Shown here: positions 48,601 to 59,778 of the stretch, piece by piece
Layout: every line of letters begins with the position of its first letter
How positions within the stretch are numbered: the first letter of the stretch is position 1
Source of the DNA: Tyto alba
Taxonomy: Eukaryota > Chordata > Aves > Strigiformes > Tytonidae
DNA length: 64,000 nt
Assembly (NCBI RefSeq): GCF_018691265.1
Contig: NW_024881322.1
Span: forward strand, 15,711,489 to 15,775,488
Reading direction: 5' to 3'
Notes under the pieces: generated by a model
What the model was told of the DNA's origin: nothing
Seen by the model: the letters and a program-made list of their open reading frames with translations, nothing else
Databases searched by the model: none
Made by a program: the position numbers and the translations under genes

Positions 48601-51600
48601 AACTTGATAAAGGAAGTCCCTCTCTGAACATTGCTTGTCTGCTACTTAGCTGTAACATTCTGAATTAAGACCTGGCAACAGCATTTGATTTCCAGGACAA
48701 ACACTGTCATCTGTTATCACAAGACTCTTGGTATGCTTGGTATGAAAGCACAGCCACCAAAACATACAACAGTTTTTCTTACCACTTCTTCAAAAAGCTG
48801 AATATAAAAAGAAAAGCATCATATGCCACATCACCTTAAGCATAAAAAGAGGTCAGAAAGGAGACTGCTAAACAGAACCTGGTCCTTGGTCCTATCCCTC
48901 TTATCTCCTGCAAAGAATTTTGTGTTGGGGAAAGCATCACATTGACAAAGAAGCAGGGGGGAATAAAATAAAAATATAATAATTCTGCAGTGTAAAGTCA
49001 ACCTCCTACTACAGTCCAAAGAAAAAGCAACTGTGATTGCTGCTACATTCAGCAGTGCTGTAAGAGATTTACAGTTTGCATTTCATGTAGCAGCACGAGT
49101 AATTATTCCATAAACCAAGCCTGCTTTTCATCAGCCCACCCAGAGACCAACCAGGGAATCTGCCAAGGAGGGCTGTCAAAAGCAAGAACCAATTTGCATA
49201 AATTTAATTAAATGGCATACTTTCAGATGTCATGCAAATCAGAAGTGCACAACACAAGAGAGATGGCAAACCTAGTTAGGGATGGAGAAGAGCAAGCAGT
49301 AGGCTTGTGGTGGCTCAGCGGTTGTATTTATGCCCTAGAAGGGGCCTGGGATCTTTGCTCTGGCATTAAGTTCTCAAGAGTTGTATCTTAATAATGGAGT
49401 AATTTATGGAAGACATTCTTTGGCAAGACCCATGAGCCTACGCTTTTGAAAACCAACATAATTCTTAAAACTCTTGGGATGAAGATTCAAAGAATTTAGG
49501 TCAATGTTCTCACACCCAGGACTCTGATATCAAATTGTTTAACTACATGGCCCTTTTCCAAGAAAGCCTAAAATCTAGTAACTACTAGCACTCTGAGAAG
49601 CAATTCTACCCACTTACTTCCTCTTTAAAAACATACCTAGGTACACATTTTGAGATTTTTAGGTGCCTAGCCTAGCGTTCTGGTTTGAAAGTCTAGATCT
49701 AGAAAGACATAAAATGCAAGCCTTACAATCTAACCGGCCTGCATACAGATCTCTGTAAAAATAGAGGTGTATATGAACATAGAATGATTCACCTTATAAG
49801 CTTGCATGAGCATGTGGATGACTCCAGGGGCACCATGGCACCAATGAACCAGTCTGTCAGTCTCATTGCTCAGCGACGATGGGTAGTTCCCAGATCGGAA
49901 TTTTTTATGACGCACATAGTCAATGCTTGGCTTCACCAGCTCTGCCAGGGTCTCCTGGTCCACATTTGCAATTGGCTAAAGAAAATATTAAAAAAAAAAA
50001 AAAAACCACACCAAAACCGTAAACAGCAGTAACAAATTGTGTGTCAAGATTCAATTCCATGATCTGTTTTCAAGAATCCTACGTAGGTGCCCTTGATCCA
50101 AATACTTTGAATCACTTCATACAGATTTAATTAATGTCTGCTTACAATACCCTTGTGAAGAGCACTTTCAGAGCTACTGTAGAGACAAAGAAATTGGGGC
50201 ACCAAGTTGTAACCTGTCTTACCGGAGGTGACACAGAAAGACTATGGAAGAACTGAGAACAGAATATGGATTTCAAGACTCTAGGGCCTCTCTTTATGCC
50301 TTAAAATGGAGGGAACATTTACAAGAGAAAGACAGTTTTATAGCTATGTTGCTCATACTAAACATTTAAAACACAGTGGCTTACACATTTTGTTTTAAAA
50401 ATAGCTAAGGTAGGCAAACCTCTCCTATGTCCCAATAAATGAAGAGTGTATGTAGTGGCACACCTGGCAAAGGTTTATGAAGGTTAAAGCTTTCTATCAT
50501 AAACAAAACCCCCTGAAGCTATGGCTATAAATCTGCATTTCTGATCTCAGAAGCAACAGCTACTTCTCCAGGTAGCTAAACATCTTTGTACTACAAACTC
50601 ATCTTTAGATTGCTCTTCTGAATTTTCATTCTCATTTCTTCTATTTAGTTTACATCCATGCCAAAAGGAGAGTATATCCATCAACCTGCCTGCTCCGTGT
50701 AAGTAAAGGTTGAGAAGCCGAGTATCTGTTGGGTCTGCAGTTGTTCTCTGTTGGTATTCCCTCCTCTACAAGCCCGGTTTACAGTATTTTCATAACAGAG
50801 CTCTCTGTTTTTACACAGCCTACATAATTTTTGGAATTCCTGCAAGCTGTGAGAACAACTGCAAAAAAATGGAGCCTACAGGAACCTAATAACGGAGCTC
50901 ATTCTTTTAAATAACTTGTCTCTGTTGCTGACTCGATGTCATACAATTTCAGTTTCCCACCAGCTCCAGCACATTTGAATTCAATAGGTGAGCATACTGC
51001 TACAGTTGACAGTCTTACAGCCAAATGAATAGCTGTATTTTCAGTAACCTAAGGGGCTTTTTTTTTTTTTTTTTTTTTCACCTTTCACTCAGCTTCTATT
51101 TCATCTCAGCCAGGAAAACTTTTCCAGACTTCTACCTACCAGGTCCCTCCAGCAAATTCCACCGCTGCACTTCTGAGTGGAACAGAAATCTTCCTGCTGC
51201 TCATCGGAAATACACCAGAATACAGATCAGCTTATCATGAAGAACGTGCTGGAGCTGATCAGCCCTCCCTCAGATGCTGACCTGTGGGGTAGGGGGGCTC
51301 TGGGGGAAGCTTTGTTTCGGGGCTGACTTCCCGCTGCACCCCTGCAGCAGAAGGCAAAGCAGATGGGCACCAGCAATAAATGCCTTCAGTCTGGAGCTGT
51401 GCAAGCCCAGCCCAGCCCAGCCCATCTGTCCTTGGGAGGTAAATCCAAGCAGAGAAAAGCTCTTCACAAACCTCCTTGTGCTTCCAAGAAGATCGGAGTA
51501 CAAGCGAGCTCTCTGCCCAAGCTGTTGAGGTTCCCAGCACCTAATTCCAACAGCAAAAAAGCAAGCTACAGGTATGTATCCTGACTCTAGCCAAGAGCAA

Positions 51601-54600
51601 TGATATGCAAACAGTCATTTTTGGCTCAGGGCTAGTGAAAGGGGCTGTGAGTAGAGATTCCCTAGCTAGCACTTCAGAATTCCCCCTCTACCTCCTGGAT
51701 GAGTTATTTAACACTACTGAGCTCTTACTCTTCTGGTCTTCTGTAAATAAATCCAGCAATACATCTTTCCTCATAAAAGCGTTGTACAGAAATGATGATC
51801 GGTGACGTTCACATCTCAGGTGCTATGGTGGACAACCACTCAACAAACCATCTCCTGAATTCTTTGTTGAAAATACAGAAGAATTCTCCTCATTTGGTGT
51901 GGGAGGGATGGGAAAAGGATGGACTCCGATATGCCATCATCTTCTGCAGCAGATGACTCAACTCTGCATGACTCACAATATTTAATGTACAGTGACAAGA
52001 CAGTAATCTAATGCTGCGTAAACAATGGATTTGTGGTAATTCTTAAAAGCAGCAATTATATGTAAAGGAAAAGATCGTTACGATTTTAACATGTAGACAG
52101 AGTAACTCCTCCCGAAACCAAAAAGCACTGTGCAATTATTTCTATCAGCCTTAAATAGTAAATGAAGGATGGACCCTTTAAAGAGGCTTTTTTAGAGGAC
52201 CGGATGTTTCTCAGAAAATCTAGCAGAGCCAGGGAAAGAAAAAGGGAAGCCAGAAAGATGAGGGAACCAGAAAAGGGTGGACCACTTTGCTGAAGAAAGC
52301 AGGAAGTGAGGATAAGGGCACGGTAAATCAGAGGAGCCGGAGGCCCCGGTGAGAAGGTCACTGCAGAAAATGGTTGTAGTGAGGTTAAGACATGACCCCA
52401 GGCAGCAGAGCAGTAGCCCCTTCCACAGCAAAGTCAGCAGCTTTAGCCTGAGCTGCTGGTGGAAGCGGAGTGAGCTAATCTGAAACAGATGGGGAGAAGG
52501 CACAGCATCTTTTGCAAATGAGGAACGGCTGAGCAGTGGCAACACCAAATACCAGCTCAGTCACTTCTGCAGTGAACATCTGTACGCAGTTTCAGGCTGT
52601 GAGGATGTACAGTCCTTCCACTTGCCTGAAGGAAAGTCATTCTGCATGAGCTGGCAAGAAAATTAACATTATAAAGATGCAGAGACTGGCAGGACCTTTA
52701 AAAATCAGAAACAGATACAATACAAATTATGCAGCTCTATGGCCACCTTCCATCATGAATGTTCAGGCTCTTTTTCCAGATTGTACAACAGAAATAAGAT
52801 ATACAGGTCTGTTTTGAAAAAACATCATAATCCTATTGGGGAATCTCAGGGCAGGGGGGAATGGGTTTCAGTGTGGGAAATAGGAGGTATACAGAAAAGA
52901 GGAATCTCACTCAGGACAAGAGAAAGAAGAGAACAGGAGTCATAAATGCACTAAGGAACATCAGATTTTTGGGGGAGTGATGTGGGGCATATGGAAGAGG
53001 AAAAACACCTAAAGAATAAAAGCATACTGAAGATTAACTTGTGATTAAGGATAGTCTTCCAAAAGCTTCAAGACGGTGAAAAAAAAGTCTCTAGAGAAGA
53101 GAGGAAGGGCATGGTGGGCAGGACAGGAGGCACCAGCAGTGCACTCTTTTAAAAACAGCAAAAAATTGAAGAGTGATGGATGGTGAGTGACTACTTAGCT
53201 GGGCTAACTACAGGCGCCAGAATAAGTAAGTATGAGGATGAGGGAAGGCACCTCACTGTCTCTGTTGAGGATAAGAAACTTCAGCTCTTGGAACGCCGGT
53301 GCTCTGAACCACAACTCAAGGGTTAATTCACTCTAATGCGAGGATCCCCAAGTCAAAAATTTCTTCTGCTGCCAGGGGCTGAGCTGGCACCTCTGCACAG
53401 TTCCTGCTGCACAGTCGAACTCCACATTGTGAGACCCTGACCCAGCACAACACTGTGCACGCCTGAGAGCTGCAGATAAGATCCTCTTGATGGAAAACAA
53501 GAAATCACTGGTGTTTAAACGCAGCCCCCCGAAGACACTCTTACCTGCATGAGCATGTAATAGATCCCAGCCACGCCGTGGGCTGCTCCAACGTATTGCT
53601 TCCTGTGCCACTGGTACAACAGAGGACAACGGTCTGTTTTCCGTTCCTCCTTTGAAAAGTTTTTCCCCGATTCAATAATAGCATCTATCACCTAAGAAAG
53701 AGAACACATCCTTTCCATCTGTCTCGCTTGCTTTGATTCAGAGGGTTTTGCTTTGTCATGACTAAAACCACAGTAAAGAATAAACCACAATAAACAGTGA
53801 TAGGACAATAATATTGAATTCATTTGGACCTGGGTGTTGAAGTAGAAATGGAGTTTTTCCTACATGATGAAATCACTTACATTTCTAAGAGTATAAATTT
53901 AATATATAAATATTTCTAATAACTTTTTTCCAGGCCTGTCTTCTCTGGTTCTGGTATCTACAGAATAGTCATGCATCCTTCCTGCACCGAATTCTCCTTT
54001 TCACTTAAACAATTCCACGCTTGTGTCTTAAGCTTTTTGTAACAACTTCTCATCCTCAGATGCTCCAAAACTAATTCCATATTAGATCCACTTCCACAGC
54101 AGGCGGTGGACGCCTGCACTGGCCTGTCTCAGTCCCAGGCGGGCAGTGGGGAAATGGGGAAGAGGTTGGAGGGATGGATGAGAGTGAGTTCCCGGCTCTA
54201 GGTCCCTCTCCTCTCCAGGATCCCTCCCCTAATCCCTTGATTTATGCGAAGGAGTGACTCCAGTTCAACCTCACTGATGCTGTGGCACTAGAGAGAGAAA
54301 AGCATCTTACCTCTTTGATAACAGACTGTGGGACAGTGTCCGGACCGATTTCAGTATTCAGGTACAGCAAGGCGTACAGGTATCCTGCTCTGCCATAAAG
54401 CAGCTCATCTGGGAGTTCAGCGTCTGCGCTTATGACCGTCCTTTGGAGCTGTAACAACCTGCACCAGACAGGGCAGGTGGGGAGAGAGAGCATCTTCTCT
54501 AGCGACCATCCTGGACTCTGCCTGGTACAGGTCACCAATCAAACCAGAAGCAGAACGAGCGCCGAAGCCCCGGCGTTCCCCTCAGCCATCCCCAGCTCAG

Positions 54601-57073
54601 CTGGCTGCCGGGTTTACGCGCAGGAGCTGTGTGTGCCTGCCACCCCTGACAGGCAGGCAACTCTGAGCCAGAGCCAGGTGAGGATTAGTGCAACTATCCC
54701 GTTTTTGTGTAGACAGACACAGATGTATGGGCGCAGGGTAGGGGCCGGAGGAGGCTGGAGAGCTACTCCAACAAATAGGGAAACCTCCTGGAGCCTCTGA
54801 GAATTTCACTTAAGTGTGAGAGGGAAAAAACAAGAACAAACAAAAAACCCAATTCCACCATTCAGCACACCCCCTTCCCTAGACAACGTGTTGTCTCAAA
54901 TGTTTAGCAGCTCAGTTTTGAAAAGGGCACTGCTATTACACACAAATTTTTTGCTTGCCTTCAGCAATAAAACAACCGCCTTGGGCTGGCCATTGCAACT
55001 CTCCTTTGCTCCAGAGAGACTCCCTGCTATCACTCCACCAGTCTGCATTAGCACTGAGGTGGAGCAAAGATCTGTTTTCCTGCCCACTCCTCCTCCCTGC
55101 CTCTTCCTCAGTTTTGTGATTAAATTGGCAATTAGATGAAACCATGGAGATGATAACATTTTAAATTGGGGAAGGGGGCAAGACCGTCTGGATTAAGTCC
55201 AAATTAAATTTCCAGATCTCCCCAGCAGCAATTACTCGACAGAAGTGTTAGCACCAACATCATTCCAGAGTGAAAACACTGACCCCAATGGCTTGTTTAT
55301 GCTGTCACTGCTTAATACCAGAGACAAGCCACTCACAAAAAAGTTTTATATTATCATTGCTTTCCTGGAACTGTGCTTGAAACTTAGAATTAAATTCTTT
55401 TCTTTTAAACTTCCACTGTTAAGTTTTATTATTCAAGTCATACAGCTGGACAGCTACAAGATCAAAAGTTAGAAGTGCGGTCATAGATTACATTTAGACA
55501 TCTATTATGTGCCACCCAGCTGGTGTCATGAATATATTTGTAAACAAAAAAGGAAGAAAAGAAACAAATAATCAAAGTAATCTCCTTTTCAGTCCTCCTC
55601 CTAGTAATTACTTGCCAAGGAGAGGCGAGGCTAGAAGATTTATTCCTAATCTCATTTTGCTATACTCGTGCTTCATGCCTTACAGCAACCAGCAACACTG
55701 CTTTCCTAGCTGCATCCAAAATGACAAGCCCAAGTTTACTGCCAGTTCTAAAAGCAAAAAAACCCAAATCTACCACCCATTTCAAAACCAAAATACTCAT
55801 TCAGGAACAGCAGCAGAGATTAATCACACTAGGATCTAGATGAGAAAGAGACCAATTATATTTCCGAATATAAACCAGAAAGGAGATGAGGACATAAGGC
55901 TAGTCTGCAGATTCTGGCAGCCTGAGGTACGCTGCTGGACCGCTAGCAGGTGGAGTGCTGGTGCCGAATGCAAACCCCACAGGGCTCCAGTGCCTCACCG
56001 GGGCAGCGACCAGCTCCGTACCAGCAAAGGGACAGTCAGTCCCCCAAGGAAACTCTACAGCTAACTGGGATTTCTCAAGATGTTAATTTAATTTAGCTTA
56101 CTTTGAAAAGGGGTTGGAATTTTTTCAGGCTAGCCTTCATATGCTCCGACCTAAATAAAGCCCTTGCCTTCCACAGTGCAGCAAACACCCCCTCTTTATT
56201 AAATCTTTGTTACATATCAATCCAATGTACCATGTTTCTCTCTGGATGTTTCCAGATCCCTGCAGCGTACATGTTTTGTAATGAATCTACAATTAAGACC
56301 CACTCTTTACAGGAAGCATTGCATACTGCACCAGCACTACATACTGCCGATGACAAGCATGTGCCTTTTGTTAAATGTCACTTCAATGTGACAAAATCAA
56401 AATGTGCAAGCACTACAGATATGCCCAGGACATCCTGTCTTTACAGCAATAGAAGACTCAAGATAACCTGCTAAATATGAATCAAGTGTACACCAGCTTT
56501 AACAAAGATAAAGCCTATTTTGTATTCTTGTACTGATAATGTATCAGGGAGAAAGAATCTCCATTTTTCAATCCTGTTCTCCAAAACTTTGATAATGTTA
56601 CTGAACCAATGCTCTCTACAAATCAAAGGCCTGGCTTTTTCCACCATCAACCACTTACCTGGCAACACATTCTTTAGATTCACTGTCATTTTTCAGCTTG
56701 TGATAAACCACCGCACCCACTGCCAGTGGCCCGGCATCACCACAGAGGAAAGTAACTCTTCTGCCATTCAGATTGCGAAGGATTCTCTTCACGTAATCGA
56801 GAGATCGCTGCAAATGGCTCTGGTTTTTTGTGACGCGGTACAGTTGCAGATATAAGAGGGCAATACCTGGAACAACCACAGGAAAGAGAGAGTTTCATTT
56901 ACATTTCATTGTAAGTATATCACAGTACCGTTTTTAGTGCTTCTGAACCAGTAACTTAAATGAGAACAGGTATTTGGGCAATTACAATGTGTCAGTCTAA
57001 GGTCTAGCTTATGCAATGGCAAGGCATCAGGCCATCTATTTTGATTACATTTCAATTTGGATTGTGACACCGG

Positions 57074-57105
<32 letters not shown>

Positions 57106-59778
57106 GTCTGAAGCCCAACTGTAGACTCACAATTTGCAGAGAATGAAGAAAATTCATGACACAGGCACCAAAGCTTGGTGAAGAAATCATTGAAGATTCA
57201 AAAACTTGGGCTAATGAACATGTATATGACCAAGTACAGTAACTGTACAATACTCATCTATTACATGCAAGAAGTGACTTATTTCCCATTTGATTTGTAA
57301 AAGGATCTTTTCTTGAATTTTTGGATTCGACTTGCCAAGCTCTTTATAACCTTTAAATGTATTTCACAAGACTGTAAGCTTCTACAAGTGAAGCTGGTTT
57401 GTAAAAGCCAGAAAACAAACAAGTCCTAAGGAGAATGCCAGAAGGTAATATCAACCTTCACTCCATTTAACTCACTACATAGTTTTACATTAAAACAAAA
57501 CCAAACCTTAAAAATTGCAACAACGTCCACCAAAGAAAGTGAAACAAATCCATGTAAGTGGATGTTTATTGGCCAGTTGCAAGCATACGTGTGCAGAAGC
57601 AAAGCATTTACCTCCAGACCGTACCGCATCTCAAACTCGTTTCTGAACAGGGAGAGCACTTTCCTGAGCCACAGCTAAAGCCAGGTACACCCAAGGCCCA
57701 CTTAGCTCCGCAGAGACGCTCCCTGAGGAGCACAAGAACCACCCCACAAGAGTGCTGGTGCATCTTCAGATGTTCTCCAGACTGGCTTTGAACAGGTCTT
57801 TCTGGAGGAGCCCGAGAGGAGAGCCGCAGAGCTTGGTTAGCCTAATTAACTGTCACAGGAACTTGTGGGCTATTTACTGGGATCTCTGTAACCCTTTTTT
57901 ATATTGCAGCAAATGTGTAGAGATCTGGGCTTGATCAAAGGATGATCAGCAAAGCAGCTGTGAGGCCCAGTTCATCCAGTCCTTCCTTGTACAACATCCT
58001 TAAAATGGCTCCTTCAAGATGTCTGGTACTTACAAAGAGTACTTGCATAAGCAAGATGGACTCTAACATGAGTCCTATGACTGTTACGTGCCAACAGTAC
58101 ATGCTCCAAGATTTTGAAGATGTTTCACAAAGTACAAGCCAGTGCTCAGGACTGTACTGCCAATGAGATTTGTCTAGACTCAATACATAACAAGCAGGGC
58201 AGTTGTTTTCGGCACTATTTTTTACCTTCTGATTTGCACACTAGCAAAACTCTGCAAGCAACAAGTATTTACACTATTTTAAAAACCAGATCATTTAAAT
58301 ATTTTTACTCAAGGTCATTTCCTCATTCCATTTATTCAAGTCCCTGAAAGAAGTTTACACCTTGGAATAGACATAGTTGGCAATCGTTCCACAGAATGGA
58401 AAAACCCTGCTCTGATTAGACTGAGTTACTTGCTCATATACCTTCTTGTTTCAGCTAATGATGGCTGTGTTACTTTTAGCTTATGACTCATTTTCAGCAA
58501 GCTCTGGTCTATCAGCCGTAACTCCGGCTGTCAGTCAGTGTCAGAAGGCAGCTCCCCAGGGAAGGAGCCATTTTGTGATGGCCCTTCAAGAAAGCCCTCC
58601 ACCGGCAATCACCTGCACTCCCTCAGCAGCCACTCACTTTCAGACCCCGAAACACACCTACCCTTCCAGTCTGAGTTGTCTAAAACTTCCCCACCCAGCC
58701 ACCCACAGCACCATCTGCACTGAAACATCAAGAAGAAAGCAAAGAGATTTTACCCTTTCATTGCCATAATTAAGCCCGAGCACGGACAGAGCCTGGTGAG
58801 TTTTTTCAAGGTGCTCTCCCTCACAACACAAAGATAAAAGAATAGATCTCCTCGGGGCACATTTCAAACATGCTGTGCTAAAAGCATAAGTATGCCTGGA
58901 GCGTGAGACAGAGCAGGAATAGAATCTCATTGTAATGGCAAAGTGGCACTTAGGAAGTCCAGACAGAAAAGTGTTTTGGCAGCTTGAAGAGCCATGGCCT
59001 CATCGGGCTTGACAACTGCAAGCTCTGCCTCAACAGTGAGGTCTCAGCACATCTGGACAGCATCAGTGATGCGATGCCCAATGAACGATGGTGCCCGGCA
59101 AGAACCAGCGCTCGTACATGCCTGTTGCTCTTCATGAAGTTCACAACCTTGCAACCCTACCTCCATACTCCCTCTCATGGGGATTTCACCATTTTTGTGC
59201 AGTCAGAACAAGCACAGTCAAACTGTCCACGTTTCAGATTTTAAGGCTCCAAGCTCCTGGGACCAGAACACCTTCCCCCCGCCTACTTCCCCCAAATGAA
59301 AATGTTGTTACCAATAGACAACTGCTAACCAATAATCAGTTGAACAGAGAAAGGTGAAAATAACTCATTTTAAGAAATACTTAAAGAAATCCTAGGTAAG
59401 CCAAAAGAAAGAGCAGCCTTAGAAAATCCATTCCTTTTGCAAGGATCTGCACATACAAAAGCCAATTATCTCTTTGTCTGCTGAAGTCAATGGAACTCAT
59501 TCCAGACAGTAGTGACCAAGGGTCCAGAGTTAAAAGATACCAACTCACACAAATATCAGAGTATTTCTGCTCCTCCTGAGAATACCAAAACCTCCTCCTG
59601 TGAGCAAACCCAATGACATCATTAGACAAACACCCTTCATTCAAATTCAAGCTTTCTCACCAGTCCACCCAGTATAGGCAGAGCAGTCATGTGGATCTGC
59701 TGTCTTCAGCCCTTCCTCCATTTGCTGCAGAAGGTCCTTGATTTTTGCCTGGATCCGTTTTGAGAACTGAGCACTGAC
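42563..59778 (-). CDS. LANCL2: LANCL2 gene, last eight coding exons (5'-partial)
   Basis: LANCL2 is a eukaryotic LanC-like protein with a double-layer alpha-barrel fold and a catalytic zinc. The family is known to add glutathione to dehydroalanine/dehydrobutyrine in proteins; LANCL2 is also described as membrane-associated and abscisic-acid binding. The coding sequence is complement(join(42563..42678, 44420..44492, 47527..47703, 49793..49975, 53545..53691, 54311..54458, 56659..56866, 59661..59778)). That is 1170 nt, or 389 codons plus TAA, with every phase matching. The zinc ligands are visible: Cys in H-W-C-H-G-A-P-G, and Cys-His in G-I-C-H-G-T-A-G. Human LANCL2 has about 450 residues in nine exons, so only exon 1, with the start and N-myristoylation site, is missing, off the right edge. 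LANCL1 is excluded by the close LANCL2 match in every exon. The C-terminus is longer than the mammalian one. Confidence 0.96.
42679..44419 (-). other. LANCL2 intron 8
   Basis: GTATAG...TTTTAG intron of 1741 bp with a poly-A tract and C runs (about 43330). No gene seen. Confidence 0.9.
43389..43406. repeat. Poly-A tract (18 A)
   Basis: Homopolymer in the last LANCL2 intron; it reads poly-T on the transcribed sense strand. Confidence 0.9.
44420..44492 (-). CDS. LANCL2: LANCL2 coding exon 8
   Basis: A short exon with acceptor CGTTTTCCACAG and donor GTATAG. It reads F-A-E-W-C-L-E-Y-G-A-H-G-C-R-I-P-D-R-P-Y-S-L-F-E plus one base of a split Gly. It matches the human exon with a conservative Asp-to-Glu change after W-C-L. 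It is only 73 nt long and is identified by homology and splice phase. Confidence 0.95.
44493..47526 (-). other. LANCL2 intron 7
   Basis: GTGAGC...CCACAG intron of 3034 bp. It includes a GC-richer stretch at 45940-46130 and a G run near 45888. No exon or gene supported. Confidence 0.9.
47206..47227. repeat. Poly-A tract (22 A)
   Basis: Homopolymer downstream of LANCL2 exon 7. AAAATCTGAGCA occurs both before (about 47168) and directly after the tract, suggesting a small local duplication. Confidence 0.85.
47527..47703 (-). CDS. LANCL2: LANCL2 coding exon 7 (zinc Cys-His)
   Basis: The acceptor is TTTATTCCACAG and the donor is GTGAGC. 59 codons in phase 0 starting T-F-K-E-D-K-Y-L-K and including D-C-S-D-V-I-W-Q-R-G-L-L-R-K-G-Y. 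The motif G-I-C-H-G-T-A-G-N supplies the other two zinc ligands, Cys and His (LANCL1 Cys322/His323 equivalents). It ends K-K-Y-L-Y-R-A-C-K. Confidence 0.96.
47704..49792 (-). other. LANCL2 intron 6
   Basis: GTGAAT...CCACAG intron of 2089 bp. AT-rich, with no repeats recognised apart from short A runs. Confidence 0.9.
49793..49975 (-). CDS. LANCL2: LANCL2 coding exon 6 (first zinc Cys)
   Basis: The acceptor is TTTTCTTTAG and the donor is GTGAAT. 61 codons in phase 0, beginning P-I-A-N-V-D-Q-E-T-L and containing V-R-H-K-K-F-R-S-G-N-Y-P-S-S-L. The motif L-V-H-W-C-H-G-A-P-G carries the first zinc-ligand cysteine (LANCL1 Cys276 equivalent). It ends M-L-M-Q-A-Y-K. Confidence 0.96.
50160..50290 (-). 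mobile_element. Possible ancient MIR/CORE-SINE fragment
   Basis: GAAATTGGGGCACCAAGTTG, then GTAACCTG, GTGACACAG, GGAAGAACTGAGAACAGAA and GGATTTCAAGACTC follow the order of the reverse complement of the MIR core and tail as I remember it. Similarity is patchy, so only a profile search could confirm it. It lies in the LANCL2 intron before exon 6 in plus-strand order. Confidence 0.4.
51058..51078. repeat. Poly-T tract (21 T)
   Basis: Homopolymer in a LANCL2 intron with no identifiable retrocopy next to it. Confidence 0.9.
53545..53691 (-). CDS. LANCL2: LANCL2 coding exon 5
   Basis: The acceptor is GTTCTCTTTCTTAG and the donor is GTAAGA. Exactly 49 codons in phase 0: V-I-D-A-I-I-E-S-G-K-N-F-S-K-E-E-R-K-T-D, then the conserved block Y-Q-W-H-R-K-Q-Y-V-G-A-A-H-G-V-A-G-I-Y-Y-M-L-M-Q. 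The A-A-H-G-V-A-G motif is one of the conserved LanC HG-x-AG turns near the active site. Confidence 0.95.
53692..54310 (-). other. LANCL2 intron 4
   Basis: A 619-bp GTAAGA...CTTAG intron. Nothing else seen. Confidence 0.9.
54311..54458 (-). CDS. LANCL2: LANCL2 coding exon 4
   Basis: The acceptor is CTGTCTGGTGCAG and the donor is GTAAGA. The first base completes Arg (AGG). The exon then reads L-L-Q-L-Q-R-T-V-I-S, and on to D-E-L-L-Y-G-R-A-G-Y-L-Y-A-L-L-Y-L-N-T-E, another LanC inner-barrel repeat (Y-G-R-A-G), ending S-V-I-K-E in phase 0. The residues between the barrel repeats (S-A-D-A-E) differ from the human segment as I remember it, which is typical of a loop. Confidence 0.95.
54459..56658 (-). 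other. LANCL2 intron 3
   Basis: A 2200-bp GTAAGT...GTGCAG intron, AT-rich, with no gene or recognised repeat. Confidence 0.9.
56659..56866 (-). CDS. LANCL2: LANCL2 coding exon 3
   Basis: The acceptor is TGTGGTTGTTCCAG and the donor is a consensus GTAAGT. Two bases complete the split Gly. The exon continues I-A-L-L-Y-L-Q-L-Y-R-V-T..., and includes L-R-N-L-N-G-R-R-V-T-F-L-C-G-D-A-G-P-L-A-V-G-A. The C-G-D-A-G-P motif is a conserved LanC-like GxxG-type repeat at an inner-barrel turn. It ends E-C-V-A plus AG of a split Arg. Length is 208 nt (68 whole codons). Confidence 0.95.
56867..59660 (-). other. LANCL2 intron 2
   Basis: A 2794-bp GTGAGA...TTCCAG intron with the A29 tract. No gene seen. Confidence 0.9.
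57074..57102. repeat. Poly-A tract (29 A)
   Basis: Longest homopolymer in the window. On the LANCL2 sense strand it is a T run about 210 nt before the exon 3 acceptor. It is likely length-polymorphic. Confidence 0.92.
59661..59778 (-). CDS. LANCL2: LANCL2 coding exon 2
   Basis: The acceptor is CTCCTGTTTTCAG and the donor is GTGAGA. The frame reads V-S-A-Q-F-S-K-R-I-Q-A-K-I-K-D-L-L-Q-Q-M..., then D-P-H-D-C-S-A-Y-T-G-W-T and one base of a split Gly. This matches the N-terminal helices of LANCL2. A second in-frame acceptor 12 nt downstream (GCTCAG, exon start 59766) would drop V-S-A-Q and begin at F-S-K-R, so the exact start is ambiguous by four codons. Confidence 0.9.

Larger units (their letters stand above)
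49976..53544 (-). other. LANCL2 intron 5
   Basis: GTAAGA...TTTAG intron of 3569 bp. It holds the possible MIR trace and the T21 tract. A purine-rich plus strand spans about 52170-53110, which is pyrimidine-rich in the LANCL2 transcript. (CAGCC)4 lies near 51402-51421. Confidence 0.88.

Noticed and set aside
49310..49380. TGGCTCAGCGG, like a tRNA A box
   Set aside because: No proper B box follows within tRNA distance and the arms do not pair.
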